Positions 12,574 to 22,614 of a stretch of DNA of 64,000 nt are shown one piece after another (position 1 is the stretch's first letter; every line of letters begins with the position of its first letter). Source of the DNA: Falciphora oryzae (taxonomy: Eukaryota > Ascomycota > Sordariomycetes > Magnaporthales > Magnaporthaceae); NCBI GenBank assembly GCA_000733355.1, contig JNVV01000025.1:254087-318086 (forward strand), given 5' to 3'. The position numbers and the translations under genes were made by a program. The notes beneath the pieces are model-generated. The model had not been told where the DNA came from. It saw only the letters and a list, made by a program, of their open reading frames with translations, and ran no database searches.

Positions 12574-13437
12574 ATGGCCGCAATGTCCCTCCCCTCCCGG
12601 GACGGCGTCTACGCCTCGGTGTACACGCCGTCCTTCCTCTCCATCGTCTACGACTACCTCGTCCTGCGCTTCAACATGCGCTACATGTGGGGCTGCCCCA
12701 CCGACGATGTCCTCCTCCCCTTCTTCGCCGAGGGCCTGTCGCGCCGCCATCTCGACGTCGGCGTCGCCACCGGCTACCTGCCCGCCCAGGCCCTGTCGCG
12801 GGTGTTCCGCAAGACCGCTGCCCAGCACTTGACTCTCCTCGACATCAACCCCAACCCCCTCGCCGCCGCCGCCGCCCGCGTCCGCGCCGCCACCAGCCCC
12901 AAGACCGAGGTGCAGACGCTCGAGGCAGACGTCACCGCCCCGCTGCCGGCGCCGCTGCAGGCCGTGGTGACGGCGGCGAGCACCGGCGGGCAGGGAGAGC
13001 GTCTGTACGACAGCATCAGCATGTTCAACCTGTTCCACTGCATCCCCGGCTGGCCGGCCAAGCTGGTGGCCCTCAAGACGTACAAGGCCCTGCTCGAGCC
13101 CGAGCGCGGCGTCCTCTACGGGTGCACGGTGCTGGGCGAGAAGGCGGCCACGGGCTGGATCAGCCGGTGGTACGTGCGGCTCTACAACCGCAAGGGGCTG
13201 TTCAACAACCTGCACGACGACCGCGAGGGCTTCGAGGGCGCGCTGAACAGGGAGTTTGAGGAGGTCGACACCTGGGTCGTTGGCATGACGCTGCTGTTCC
13301 GTGCTACTAGGCCACGGAAGGATGAGGACAGGCTGGTGGAAGAGGTGGACGACAGCGAGGAGGCGGAGGAGGTGGGGAAGGAAGTGGAAAGCGAGGGGGC
13401 GGATAGTGAGGAGGAGGAGGGTGACGATGAGGAGTGA
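12574..13437 (+). CDS. Class I SAM-dependent methyltransferase, intronless, with acidic C-terminal tail
   Basis: A 287-residue protein with a Rossmann-type methyltransferase core. The glycine-rich motif I is HLDVGVATGYLP (about residues 64-75), followed by LTLLDINPNPL with the acidic SAM-binding position, then the strand region SMFNLFHCIPG. The C-terminal 45 residues are almost entirely Glu, Asp and Ser. I chose the ATG at 12574 because it has a strong purine context (GCCATGG) and begins right after the CA tract. The frame stays open about 330 bases upstream, but that part is low-complexity leader. Similar methyltransferases occur in and near fungal polyketide clusters, so it may act with the PKS at the left edge; no substrate can be assigned. 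Confidence 0.88.
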   Translation: MAAMSLPSRDGVYASVYTPSFLSIVYDYLVLRFNMRYMWGCPTDDVLLPFFAEGLSRRHLDVGVATGYLPAQALSRVFRKTAAQHLTLLDINPNPLAAAAARVRAATSPKTEVQTLEADVTAPLPAPLQAVVTAASTGGQGERLYDSISMFNLFHCIPGWPAKLVALKTYKALLEPERGVLYGCTVLGEKAATGWISRWYVRLYNRKGLFNNLHDDREGFEGALNREFEEVDTWVVGMTLLFRATRPRKDEDRLVEEVDDSEEAEEVGKEVESEGADSEEEEGDDEE

Positions 13438-13873
13438 CCAGATGGAATATTCCTCGTCAAGGTAGAATATGACATTGGACGATCACCACCACCACCCACC
13501 CTCATGATCAATGTCCAAGCCTTCCAAATTCAAGCGAACATCAAGTAAGCCAGGCCGTAAAGGTCCCTTTGGTCCCGTCACGGTTTGTGTAGTTTCTCGG
13601 TCGTACTAAACGGGTATTATTTGTGAATTGTCCTCGTCCAATAGCGTTTTGAGTTCACGTAACACAGGGCCTAGTGTTCCAACATGCAAGTACCATGGTG
13701 GCACGGTTCCTTTTGCCCTCGCCAGGCCAAGACTACACCGCAGCACAGCCCGCTCCGGCAAATACACTTTCAAACCATCGTGACAGGTTGCATGTTCACC
13801 GGTCTACCAAAATCAAGGTAGCATCCATGTAATGTACATATGTCGACCTGCACCGTCCCAATGCAAGCACCGT
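13438..13873. other. Convergent 3' intergenic region
   Basis: Shared 3' flank of the methyltransferase (plus) and rap1 (minus). No further feature seen. Confidence 0.5.
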
Positions 13874-16800
13874 TCAGGATCCCACCTTCTCCAAATTCGC
13901 CAAAAAGTTCCACCGTCTCCTCAGCGCCTTCTCGCTGCCGTGCTTGGCGACCAGCCTGCGCGCCGCCCCCGCGTCGCCGCGCCCCACGGCGGCGCCGAGG
14001 TCCCGGTCGTCGTCCTCTGTCCAGACCCCGCACTTGTCTGGCGGGACGGCCACCTCGCGCCTCCTGCGGGATTCTGCAGACCCGCCGCTCGCGGCGGCTC
14101 TCCGCCTGTTCTCGTCGATCACCTGGTTCAGGAGCGGGATGGAGAGGCACGTCGCCATCAGCAGGTCCGTGATGGGCTTGCGTGCATACCCCAGCGACAC
14201 CCACCAGTCCACTTCGCTGCTGATGCTCGGCCGAGGGGGAGGAGGGGCCGGCGCTGGAGTAGATGCTGAGCGCCACTGTGGCGGTGCTGTGCGATGCTGT
14301 TGGTTGGGACGTCCTTCCCTGTCGGGTCTTTCGGCTGGAGAAGCGACTTGGTTCACAGTCTTCTTCTTACCGCTGGAGTTTACCACTCCCACCACTATGC
14401 TGCTCATGAAATCTTCTTCGTCTCGAACATCCGAAGCCGGCCCCGCTGTTCGCGACGAGCCCCAGATCTGATGTGGTCTGGCAGTAACTGTGGTAGAGGA
14501 CGACTCTGATCGCGCTGGCCGATCCACGGGGGTTGTGTCCGTGAAGTCGCTGTGTGTGGCACCTCGTGATTGTGCCCCAAAGGCATATGTTCGTTTCAGT
14601 GGACGAGTAAAAGTAGACGGCGGCGCGTGGGGCTCTGGAGAAGACAACGTCACTACCTGTGGCGCTTCCGTTGATAGCCGGACAGAGTTGCCCGAACGCC
14701 TCTGTCCGAACGAAGCCGGAAGAGTGCGCTTGCCGGCGGGCCTTGGTTCGACAGGCCTTCGCAATGCCGACTTTGGGGCAACACGATCGCGGCGCGGAGG
14801 AGGTGACACGCTCGGCTCTCTACGTTCGGGCCGCTTGCCGAGCGCCTTCTTGCTTGGTCCACCACGGGGTTTTGGGGTCGATGCGTCGACGGGCTCCTCG
14901 TCGAAATAGGACATTCGAGATGCTCTCCTCCGCGGAGGACTGGCATCGTCGACAACGGCAGTCGTGAACAATAGCGGAACGGGAGTAACGGGGCGTTCAT
15001 CCTCCTCCGATCTAAGTTGCTGCGACGGCGTGACACCGATCCCGTCCGGAGCGGGCTCCACGTCGTCGGTGTGCACATCTTGTGTTTGGAAAAGTCTGCC
15101 CTGCGTTTCGGGATCGAGCTGCCAGTCCTGCGTCTCGGGCTCGACGTGTTTCCTTCGGGTCGGGGGGGTAGGCGACGTCGTCAATAGAGGCCTGTGTTGA
15201 ACCGGAGGGCTACTGCCTGCAATTTCCTGCCGCTGCTGGGGCTGCAACCGCGCGTGAGAAACCTGAGGCGTGTCGGGGATCTCAACGTTCGCGTCCTTGC
15301 GAGCCCGTTTCCGGGGCGTTCCGCTCGAGAGGCTGAGGTCCGAGTGAAACGCTTGTTCGTGGCGCCGCTTCAGAGCAGCCGCCGCGAAGAGCGAAGATGA
15401 CGGTGGCGGAGATTGGTCGTTGGCCTCCTCCATTCCCTCATACTCGCGTGCTTCTCCCAGCTCCTCATCTTGCTCATGTTGATGCTCCCGTGCGGTTTCC
15501 ATTGCCTGGTCTTCGCTCTCTAGATCTTGACTGCTCACCTCGTCGGCTTCGTCGTCGACGCCGTCCTCAACGTCGTTGGGTCGCCACGAGTCCATCGCGG
15601 CGTCGGTCGTTTTGACAAAGTGATCGAGGTTGTGCTGGAAGCACTCGAAGAGCTTGTTGCCGACCTCGAGATCGTCAGAGACGTCGAAGCCGAGATCCTC
15701 GGCGACCTGGAGCCAGTCGCACTCGTCTGGCGGCAGGTTCTGCGACCGGAAAGCGAGATATAGATGCCAGACCGATATCGTTTCGCCGCAGACAATTGGC
15801 TTTGGATCGATAACACCAGGGTTGGCGGCTTCGTATGCGTCGATCAATGCCTCGAGCTTAGCCTGCCGAGTGGGTTCCACCTCATTTCCACCTTGATCCG
15901 TGGCTTCGTCTTCGTCGCCGGCTTCCTCGTCGGAGCCCATTTCGTCCTCGGAGCCGACCTCGCCAACAGACTCGTCGCTATGGTGCGACTCCTCCTTGGT
16001 TTCTGCTCGACGCTGTTCAAGGGCTTCCTGGAAGCGAACCCTGGCCAGATATCCCTTGGCCAACGACGAGAACTTGGCAACCGTCGCAAGGCTCTTGCGC
16101 ACTTTGTATCCCTGCCAAGCACTCCAGATGGATTCTACAGCACTGGACTGGACAGCTTGGTCATCCTCCTCGTCATCCCCATCCTCGTCAGCTCCTGGGC
16201 TCGAATGCTGAGGCTGGGTCGGCGCTTGCGCCGGGTTGCGTGATGCCAACGCGCTAGGTGGTGATCTCAACGCCGGAGCATCATGTTCTGCAGCAGCAGA
16301 GGGTCGAGCCGGAGTTGGCGAGGGCGGGGCCTCGTCGACCTGATTCGACACCTTCTTGGGCTTGGGCCTGGGCGGGGGAGTTTTGCTCTTTCGGGGTTGC
16401 GGTGCGTCCTCCTTGGTGACCAGTACATGGGGACGAGGGGTGTTTCCAGGGGGGCGCGGCTCGTCAACAGCGCTTGACGATCTATTTGAAACAGCCTGAA
16501 GTCTCGGGGCGAGCACATGTTTGTATCGGTCGCGCCAGCTCTGAGCAGTGTGGGTGGGGTTCTGTGTTATACGTTAGCATGGCCATGCCCCCATGTTCGG
16601 AAGCAAGTCGAAGGCTAGAGTAACGGGCACAAAGCACGTACCTCTTTGGCAAAGCGCTCGTACAGGAGGTTGCCATATATGTATACCTTTTTACCGTCAT
16701 CATATCTGCCCTTCTGTATTGCCTCGTCAACCATGCGGATGAGGCGCTCGTCTTCTTCAGGGGTGAACTTGTTGCGCGGCTTCGGGGCCGACAGTTCGGG

Positions 16801-17636
16801 ACTTGGTGCGTCTCGGGCCGATGCAGATAGCCTGGACGCCCCCCGTTGCTGTACACTAGGAGGCTCTCGGGCCCTGGATCCCGCACTGACGTCTTCGTCC
16901 GCTGGCTCCTGTTTTACCTCTTCGGCCCCATCCTCCTCGTCTTCATCCTCCCAATCTTCCCGTATCGGCACATTATTGCCAGGAAGAAAAGAAAGCCTCT
17001 TGACCCAGCGGTCCTTCCAAGACTGCCACGGGTGTCGTGGATTCTACAAGATCGGCTCGGTGTCAGTCGTCGGGCCGCGGGGTCAAAACTCAGGGGGGTC
17101 AAACCATACAATCTGGGCAAACTCCTCGTAAATGCCATTAGCCTTGGCTCTGTCCAGGCGGCGGCGCACATACTCGGTGAGGACCCGGTCGTCCTCGGCG
17201 GTGTAGGGAGTGCGGGTGGTCTTCCCAGCAGTGTTGGCCGAGGAGGCTGGCGCACTCGAATTCACCGTGGAGGCCCGCTGGACAAGGAAGTCCTCCTTAT
17301 CTGGAAGCTCGCCTCGCTTGATAGCCTCGTCGATGAACTTCCACGAATACGAGTTTGGAGGGGCATGCTTGGGCCTTGCATGGTCGGCGATCAACATGTC
17401 GGCCATGCGCTCAAGCTTGACGACCTCGCCGCCATTGTTCTGTGGGCAACGGTCAGCGGGAGGACTTGGCCATGAATGCTTGCTTTGCGCTGGGACGAGA
17501 GGGTACTTGCTTGGATCTTTGCTATCCAGTCGTTTCGCTGCGGCACTCTGAGAGCAAGCCAGAACTTGATGCCAGCGAACAGCAGCTCGTCGGAACTGCC
17601 GCCGGCGATGTTGTCGTAGGTGATGGGGACGGGCAT
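13874..17636 (-). CDS. rap1: Rap1-like telomere protein (BRCT, two Myb-type domains, ARID-like segment, RCT domain)
   Basis: Rap1 is a shelterin-type component that protects telomeres and silences subtelomeric chromatin in the nucleus. Inferred exons are 17636-17511, 17439-17110, 17043-16642 and 16561-13874, giving 1181 aa. Exons 1-2 encode a BRCT domain containing ELLFAGIKFWLALRVPQR and NNGGEVVKLE. Two Myb-type segments follow, TPYTAEDDRVL ending in HPWQSWKDRW and KFTPEEDERLI ending in HTAQSWRDRY; an intron splits each in the same relative place. A later segment with VCGETISVWHLYLAFRS and WLQVAEDLGFD resembles the ARID-like region of filamentous-fungal Rap1. The C-terminus has the RCT signature CGVWTEDDDRDL and KHGSEKALRRRWNFL. 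The first intron uses a GC donor (GCAAGT at 17510-17505). The middle of the protein is a long, disordered, charged linker. Identity is confident from domain order alone. Confidence 0.93.
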
Positions 17637-17644
17637 GACGGATC

Positions 17645-17656
17645 AACCCTAACCCT
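17645..17656 (+). promoter_or_regulatory. Telomere-repeat (telobox) motif just upstream of rap1
   Basis: AACCCTAACCCT on the plus strand reads AGGGTTAGGGTT towards the gene and ends nine bases before the rap1 start codon. This is two units of the TTAGGG telomere repeat used by filamentous fungi. Such elements in fungal promoters can be bound by TRF/Tbf1-type Myb factors. The sequence is certain; its function is inferred. Confidence 0.6.
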
Positions 17657-17675
17657 CGCGCCTGAACAGGCGCGA
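17656..17675. promoter_or_regulatory. 20-bp near-contiguous palindrome containing a CGCGAAA (SCB/E2F-like) core
   Basis: A perfect inverted repeat with 9-base arms (TCGCGCCTG and CAGGCGCGA) and a 2-base centre shares one base with the telobox. With the next bases it contains CGCGAAA, equal to TTTCGCG on the other strand, which matches the core used by SBF/MBF and E2F-type G1/S factors. Cell-cycle control of rap1 is a reasonable but untested reading. Confidence 0.5.
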
Positions 17676-18810
17676 AATGCCCAAAGAAACAGACCCGGCG
17701 GCAAACGGAGTCCAGAGAGCCCCCTGGATCCGAGAAGCAAGGGGGTTCAATGCCCCGAATTGCTGTGGCGGCGGGGGCAGTGAGAGGTATTCGGCCTTTT
17801 CTTGCTTGCGAAAAGTAAAGTCGAAATGACGAGAGACCAGGCGCGACATGCGCGTTTGGTGGGGCGACACTTTAATTGCTGGATTTGGGTTGGCCTGGCG
17901 CAAGCTGCAGCAGCGACATGAATGGATTACCAGCAAGTGCAAAGCAGGAGTCTGGTTCCATTTCGGTGAGCAGCTGCAGCCCACACTATATAAAACAAAT
18001 ACAGCCTCGAGGAAGTCGCCGGGTGCGGCGTCGGTGAGCTGCACACCTGCCCTCCAGGAGCGACCGACGCGTGACGATGCCTTGTGGGTTTCCTCTTGCC
18101 GTGACCATCGCGTTTGTCTTTGCGTGGGAGATGGAAGCCACGCGCGAGGTGGCATTGGGCTCGGTTTAGTGCATTCGATTCTGGGGGAATGCACCTAGCG
18201 GGGCGGAATTTGCTGCGGCGCAGGGTCGTCAATGCCCTCCGCTGTGGGGACGCTGTGGGTCGTTTCCAGTGCGGCCAGAATTAGACCTCAGCTGGACACG
18301 CCGCTGGAATCAGCCCTCACAATGCGACTGCTGCGCGCTGTCAGCACTGGATGCCGAGATATTTTTCCTTTTCCTTCTTCTCAACACTGGAAACACGCGG
18401 GCCCATGACTCCCACGATGCAGGCCTCTTGATCCCGCTTTTCCACAGGACTGGTCTGGTGACTTTTGCCTCCTGCAAGCTGCTGCAAGGGGCTTTGCGAC
18501 GGTAGCGACGGCACGCGTGGCTTTCCAGGCCTTCTGAGCACGGCTACTGAGCACAGCGCCCCACGTCACCCACGAGGCTCAAGCTGACGGCTGGGCCACA
18601 AGCTGACGGCCACCCACCCCCTCGGCCGCTGAGCCGCCTGACAGCTCGCCCTGGCGCCCGGCCGTATCCAGCCCCTCGGGTCCCGGCTGATCATCGCTGG
18701 CGCAACCCCCCCACGGCTGGTCTACTTGTCTCACATTTCCGTCATCGCCAGACCTGTCACATCCCATCTATTCTCCTCAGTCATACTAGCGCAGGTCCCA
18801 GTGTGACATC
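17676..18810. other. Divergent promoter region between rap1 and swf1
   Basis: About 1.1 kb with no convincing coding region. A TATA-like ACTATATAAAAC occurs near 17985-17996, oriented for neither gene at an obvious distance. The 80 bases before swf1 are pyrimidine-rich. Confidence 0.5.
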
Positions 18811-20142
18811 ATGGGTACCGTCGCGAAGATCGCCACGGTCGTCCTGGCTATCTCGTTCATGACCTTTGTCGCCTTCTTCGGCCGGCTGCCTGCGCTGAGA
18901 AACACGCCCATCGCATGGCTCCACCGCGCAGTATGGGTTCACCTGCCCAACGGCGTCCTGGCCGTGGACCGGAAGCTCACGGGCGGGAAATGTACCGAGT
19001 CCCTTGTGCGCTTTGGCCGGTTTATGATGCACGATAGACACCCCACTGTTATGGTACGTCCCTTTCTCTTCCATTCTGGAACCTGTTCTATATGGCGTGT
19101 GACACCTAACACACCCGGGCAGATATTTTTCTTCCTTCTCCTTGCTGTATCCGAGGCCCTCGCCCTACCCAGCGCCTGGCCCATGCTCACGCCGTTCCAG
19201 CGGACCGGCATGCTCGTCGCCGTGGCCCTGCCCTACCTCTTCCTCTACCTGTGCGCGTCGGCCGACCCGGGCTACGTGACGGCCGAGACGCACCGGCGCC
19301 ACCTGTCGACCTACCCCTACGACTTCACCCTCTTCCACCCGGGCCAGACCTGCCGCACCTGCGGGCTCCTCAAGCCGCCGCGCAGCAAGCACTGCAGCAT
19401 CTGCAAGCGCTGCGTCGCCCGCATGGACCACCACTGCATCTTCATCAACGGCTGCGTCGGCGTCGGCAACGTCCACTGGTTCCTGCTGCTGCTGCTCTCC
19501 ACCGCCGTCCTCACCCTCTGGGGCGGCCTGCTGGCCCTCGAGCTCGTCGCGCGCCAGATCCGCGAACGCGTCCCGGACTTCTCGCCCCTGTGGTGGCGCG
19601 GAGCCGACGGCAGCCAGGGCATGGACGTCTCGACCTACCTCGTCCTCTGGGCCTGGGCCATCCAGCAGCAGGTCGAGCTCGGCGCCGTCGGCCTGCTCGC
19701 CACGCTCTGCAGCCCGCTCGTCTGGGGCCTGCTGGGGTACAACCTTTGGAACGTCTGGTGCGGCATCACCACCAACGAGTCGCTCAAGTGGTCCGAGCTC
19801 GGCGAGGACATGGCCGACGGCTTGGCCTTCAAGCGGCCCATCCCGCCGGGGCGCCTGCGCGACCTCCGCTTCGAGGCCGCCTGGACGCCCTGGCCCGTCG
19901 AGCCGCAGCAGGTCGTCATCCGCTCCGGCGACGGGAACCCGCCCCCCGTCGCCGGCGCCGGCTTCCCCGGCCAGGGCGAATGGGAGCAGGTCTGGAAGCT
20001 CAAGAACGTCGAGAACCTGTATGATCTCGGCTTCTGGGACAACCTGCGTGACGTGTTCGGCCCCGTGCGTACCGACCACGAGAGGGATATGATAGTGCCT
20101 GCCCCTGACGAGGGGAGGGCCAAGAGGCGGCGGGTGAGGTGA
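18811..20142 (+). CDS. swf1: DHHC palmitoyltransferase, Swf1 type
   Basis: This membrane enzyme attaches palmitate to cysteines next to membrane anchors of SNAREs and other single-span proteins, at the ER in yeast. Exons are 18811-19053 and 19123-20142, giving 420 aa. The intron (GTACGT donor, CTAAC branch at 19106-19110, CAG acceptor) is 69 nt and has no stop, so the frame also reads through unspliced. The N-terminal membrane segment is followed by paired hydrophobic spans (IFFFLLLAVSEALAL and the segment to FLYLCASADPGYV). The Cys-rich domain TCRTCGLLKPPRSKHCSIC leads into the catalytic DHHC (about residue 184). Two more membrane spans follow, then the TTxE motif in TTNESLKWSE, typical of Swf1. 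The C-terminal tail ends in a basic cluster, KRRRVR. Confidence 0.95.
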   Translation: MGTVAKIATVVLAISFMTFVAFFGRLPALRNTPIAWLHRAVWVHLPNGVLAVDRKLTGGKCTESLVRFGRFMMHDRHPTVMVRPFLFHSGTCSIWRVTPNTPGQIFFFLLLAVSEALALPSAWPMLTPFQRTGMLVAVALPYLFLYLCASADPGYVTAETHRRHLSTYPYDFTLFHPGQTCRTCGLLKPPRSKHCSICKRCVARMDHHCIFINGCVGVGNVHWFLLLLLSTAVLTLWGGLLALELVARQIRERVPDFSPLWWRGADGSQGMDVSTYLVLWAWAIQQQVELGAVGLLATLCSPLVWGLLGYNLWNVWCGITTNESLKWSELGEDMADGLAFKRPIPPGRLRDLRFEAAWTPWPVEPQQVVIRSGDGNPPPVAGAGFPGQGEWEQVWKLKNVENLYDLGFWDNLRDVFGPVRTDHERDMIVPAPDEGRAKRRRVR

Positions 20143-20677
20143 TTGCGACGGCCTGCTTGGGGTTTTGTCGGCTAGACCATGGAAGTGGGGGTGAGCTCGT
20201 TATAATAGCAGGTGGATATATAGTAGAGGCCGGTGTATATATTTAGGGTTGACGGTCGGTCCCCCTGCCCAAAAGGGTGGCGACTGCCAAGGTCCCTTAA
20301 GCGTTGGCCTACCAAGCTCGGGGATGAATGACGGGGTCCTATGTGCGGCGTCGGGTACTCTATCCTCACTCTCCGGCTCTGCTCATAGCTCTTGTTCTTC
20401 GAGATATCTTACTCTAGCGGCTGGAAAATATCAATAGACAAGATATAAATTGTAGCGGATTCCGAATTGAGGCACAATGCATCAATAATACACAACAGGC
20501 AGATACAGATCATTCTCCTCTCGCTGCCTCAGGTGGCTCAGCCGGCCGCGCAAGGATGTGCCTCAGTGATCTATAATGCGGCGTGTTTGTACAGAGTGTT
20601 ACATGTTATATATACAGGTTGTAGGCGGCGGTGTTGCAGGCCGGGGAACCAGAGAAGCACAAAGCAACTTGTCTTTT
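20143..20677. other. Convergent 3' intergenic region
   Basis: Shared 3' flank of swf1 and the EngB-like GTPase gene. It is AT-richer than its neighbours and contains TATATA and TTTAGGGTT (about 20239-20249), but no gene. Confidence 0.5.
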
Positions 20678-22308
20678 TTAAAAACTCGCCCTTTGACTCC
20701 TCTGTCCCACCGACTTGCCCGACTTGGGCTTGCCGCCGGCCCTCGCGGCAAAGGCCTGCGCGAACGGGTCGGCCGGCACGGCGTTCTTCTTTTCTGTCGC
20801 TCTCCTCTCGCGCCTGTTTGGACCTTTTTGCTTCTGGCCCGGGGCGCGGCGCGACGGGCTCGGCTTCTTGGGCGCCGAGAATGGTTTGCTGGCCTTGGTG
20901 CGCTTCGTCATGTCCGGCCGGAAGCCAAGGTCCCGATCTGGGGGCTGGCCCGGGAGCTGGCGCAGCACTGGCGGCGGGGTTTGCCTTGTGTTTGCAGGCG
21001 CTGCCGCCGGTCCGGATGACGAGGGACCGCTGCGTTCAGGAGCCCATTCGATCTCGTCAAACGACACGATCTTGGAAGCCGTCTCTGGCGCGGCCGCAGA
21101 AGCCCCAGCCGGCTCGGCGGGGATGTCCTCCAGCAGGCCGGCCAGGCGGCCGACCAGCAGCCTCGCGCCCGACATGCCGAACCCAGCCGGCCCGCCCGCG
21201 GCCGTGACGAACACCTCCCTCACCCACCCCCGCTCCTGCCCCTCAACCCAGTCCCCCTCAGCCCCCGCCCTGCCCGGCCTCGCCTCGACCGCGCGCAGCT
21301 CGTCCCAGACCTGCGCACACCTCTGCACGACCGCGTCCACCGCGTCCCCTGTCTCGTCGCGGCCCATGACCTTGTCGCCCTTTGTCAGCACGACGGCGGT
21401 CCTAACCCCGGCCCTTCGCAGCAGCGCCAGCGCGTGGCGGTCGTCGTCCTTGACGCCCGCGACCGAGTCGACCAGCAGGACCGCGCCGCGCAGCATGCGC
21501 CGCTTGTTGAGGTACTTTACAATCTCGTCGCCCCACCGCTCGCGCGAGTTGAGCCCGTACCCGGGCATGTCCACGACGTAGAGCTGGTGCCGGTGGTGCT
21601 CGCGCTCGCGCGCCCGCTGCTTGGCGTCCTCGCGCACCTGGCTGCGCGACCGCCCGCCCTCCTTGCCCGCCGCCGTGTGCCGCTCGTNNNNNNNNNNNNN
21701 NNNNNNNNNNNNNNNNNNNNNNNNNNNNNNNNNNNNNNNNNNNNNNNNNNNNNNNNNNNNNNNNNNNNNNNNNNNNNNNNNNNNNNNNNNNNNNNNNNNN
21801 NNNNNNNNNNNNNNNNNNNNNNNNNNNNNNNNNNNNNNNNNNNNTGCGTGCAGCCGGCCGTGGCGCTCGTGATGGCGAGCCCGAGACTCGCGCCCGCCGC
21901 CGCCGCCGACGGGTCGGTCTTTTGGTTGCGCTCGGCCTGCTTGACGAGCGTCTTTGTGACCTTGCCGGCGCGCGCCGAGGTCAGGCCGGCGAGGGCGTTG
22001 ATCAGGGTCGACTTGCCGACGTTAGAGCGCCCGACCAGGCAGATCTCGGGCACGGCGGTGTTGTGCGGCAGGTTCAGGAACTTGGGGACCGAGTAAAGCA
22101 GCTCGGCGTTGTTCTGCGGGCGCCGCGGGTCCGGCAGGAAGAGCTCGTCGGCCGCTTTCAGGACGGGGCCGGGCACCGCGCGGGTCCGCAGGGCGCGCGG
22201 CGCCGTGGGGATGTTGGAGGGGCCCGGCAGGAACGAGACGGCGCGGAAGCCGGGGAGGAGGCGCGGGGCGGCTGCCGCGGCCTTGGTGGCGGCCTTGGCT
22301 TTGCTCAT
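20678..22308 (-). CDS. EngB/YihA-type mitochondrial GTPase (Mrx8-like), interrupted by an assembly gap
   Basis: EngB GTPases help assemble the large ribosomal subunit; the fungal member (yeast Mrx8, YDR336W) is mitochondrial. G1 is visible as VGRSNVGKSTLINAL, the G2 region as ITSATAG, G3 as VVDMPGYG and G4 as LTKGDK. A 157-base run of N (21688-21844) lies between G2 and G3. The reading frame before the gap differs from that after it by one base, so the true gap length is not 157, or an intron lies inside. The start at 22308 gives an Ala/Lys-rich, acid-poor leader fit for mitochondrial import; an in-frame ATG at 22380 would add 24 residues. The tail is basic (GPNRRERRATEKK) and longer than in bacterial EngB, as in other fungi. 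Confidence 0.9.
21688..21844. other. Assembly gap (157 N)
   Basis: Run of undetermined bases in the middle of the EngB-like gene. Flanks are very GC-rich, a common cause of missing short-read coverage. Confidence 0.99.
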
Positions 22309-22614
22309 GCTGGTGCTGCCCGTCGAGAGGACCGGGGCGCTACCTGTTGGGAATCGAGGGCGTGAGAGGTGAGTATTCAACCCATGGCAAGGGACTTTCT
22401 AATGCCTTTCGCAGCTCTGAAAAAATGGAAGCCCACCAGAGCTGAAAATTGGGCTTATCGATTGGTCAGCGCACATCATCGCCCCGCATCTGATAACGAT
22501 AAGCAACACATGCTGAGCAACTTTCATCTTCGAGAAGCATCTCTGTTCCCTGAACGCCGACCGAAGAGGCGACGAGTAACGAGCACACCGCGCCCCGCCT
22601 CCCAAAAGCCCACC
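22309..22614. other. Short divergent promoter between two mitochondrial genes
   Basis: Only 306 bases separate the starts of the EngB-like GTPase and fmc1, both predicted mitochondrial proteins, so they probably share a bidirectional promoter. No motif is claimed. Confidence 0.5.

Noticed and set aside
19251..20024. Long alternative plus-strand frame inside swf1
   Set aside because: An Arg/Pro/His-rich shadow caused by GC-rich third positions; the DHHC frame explains the region fully.
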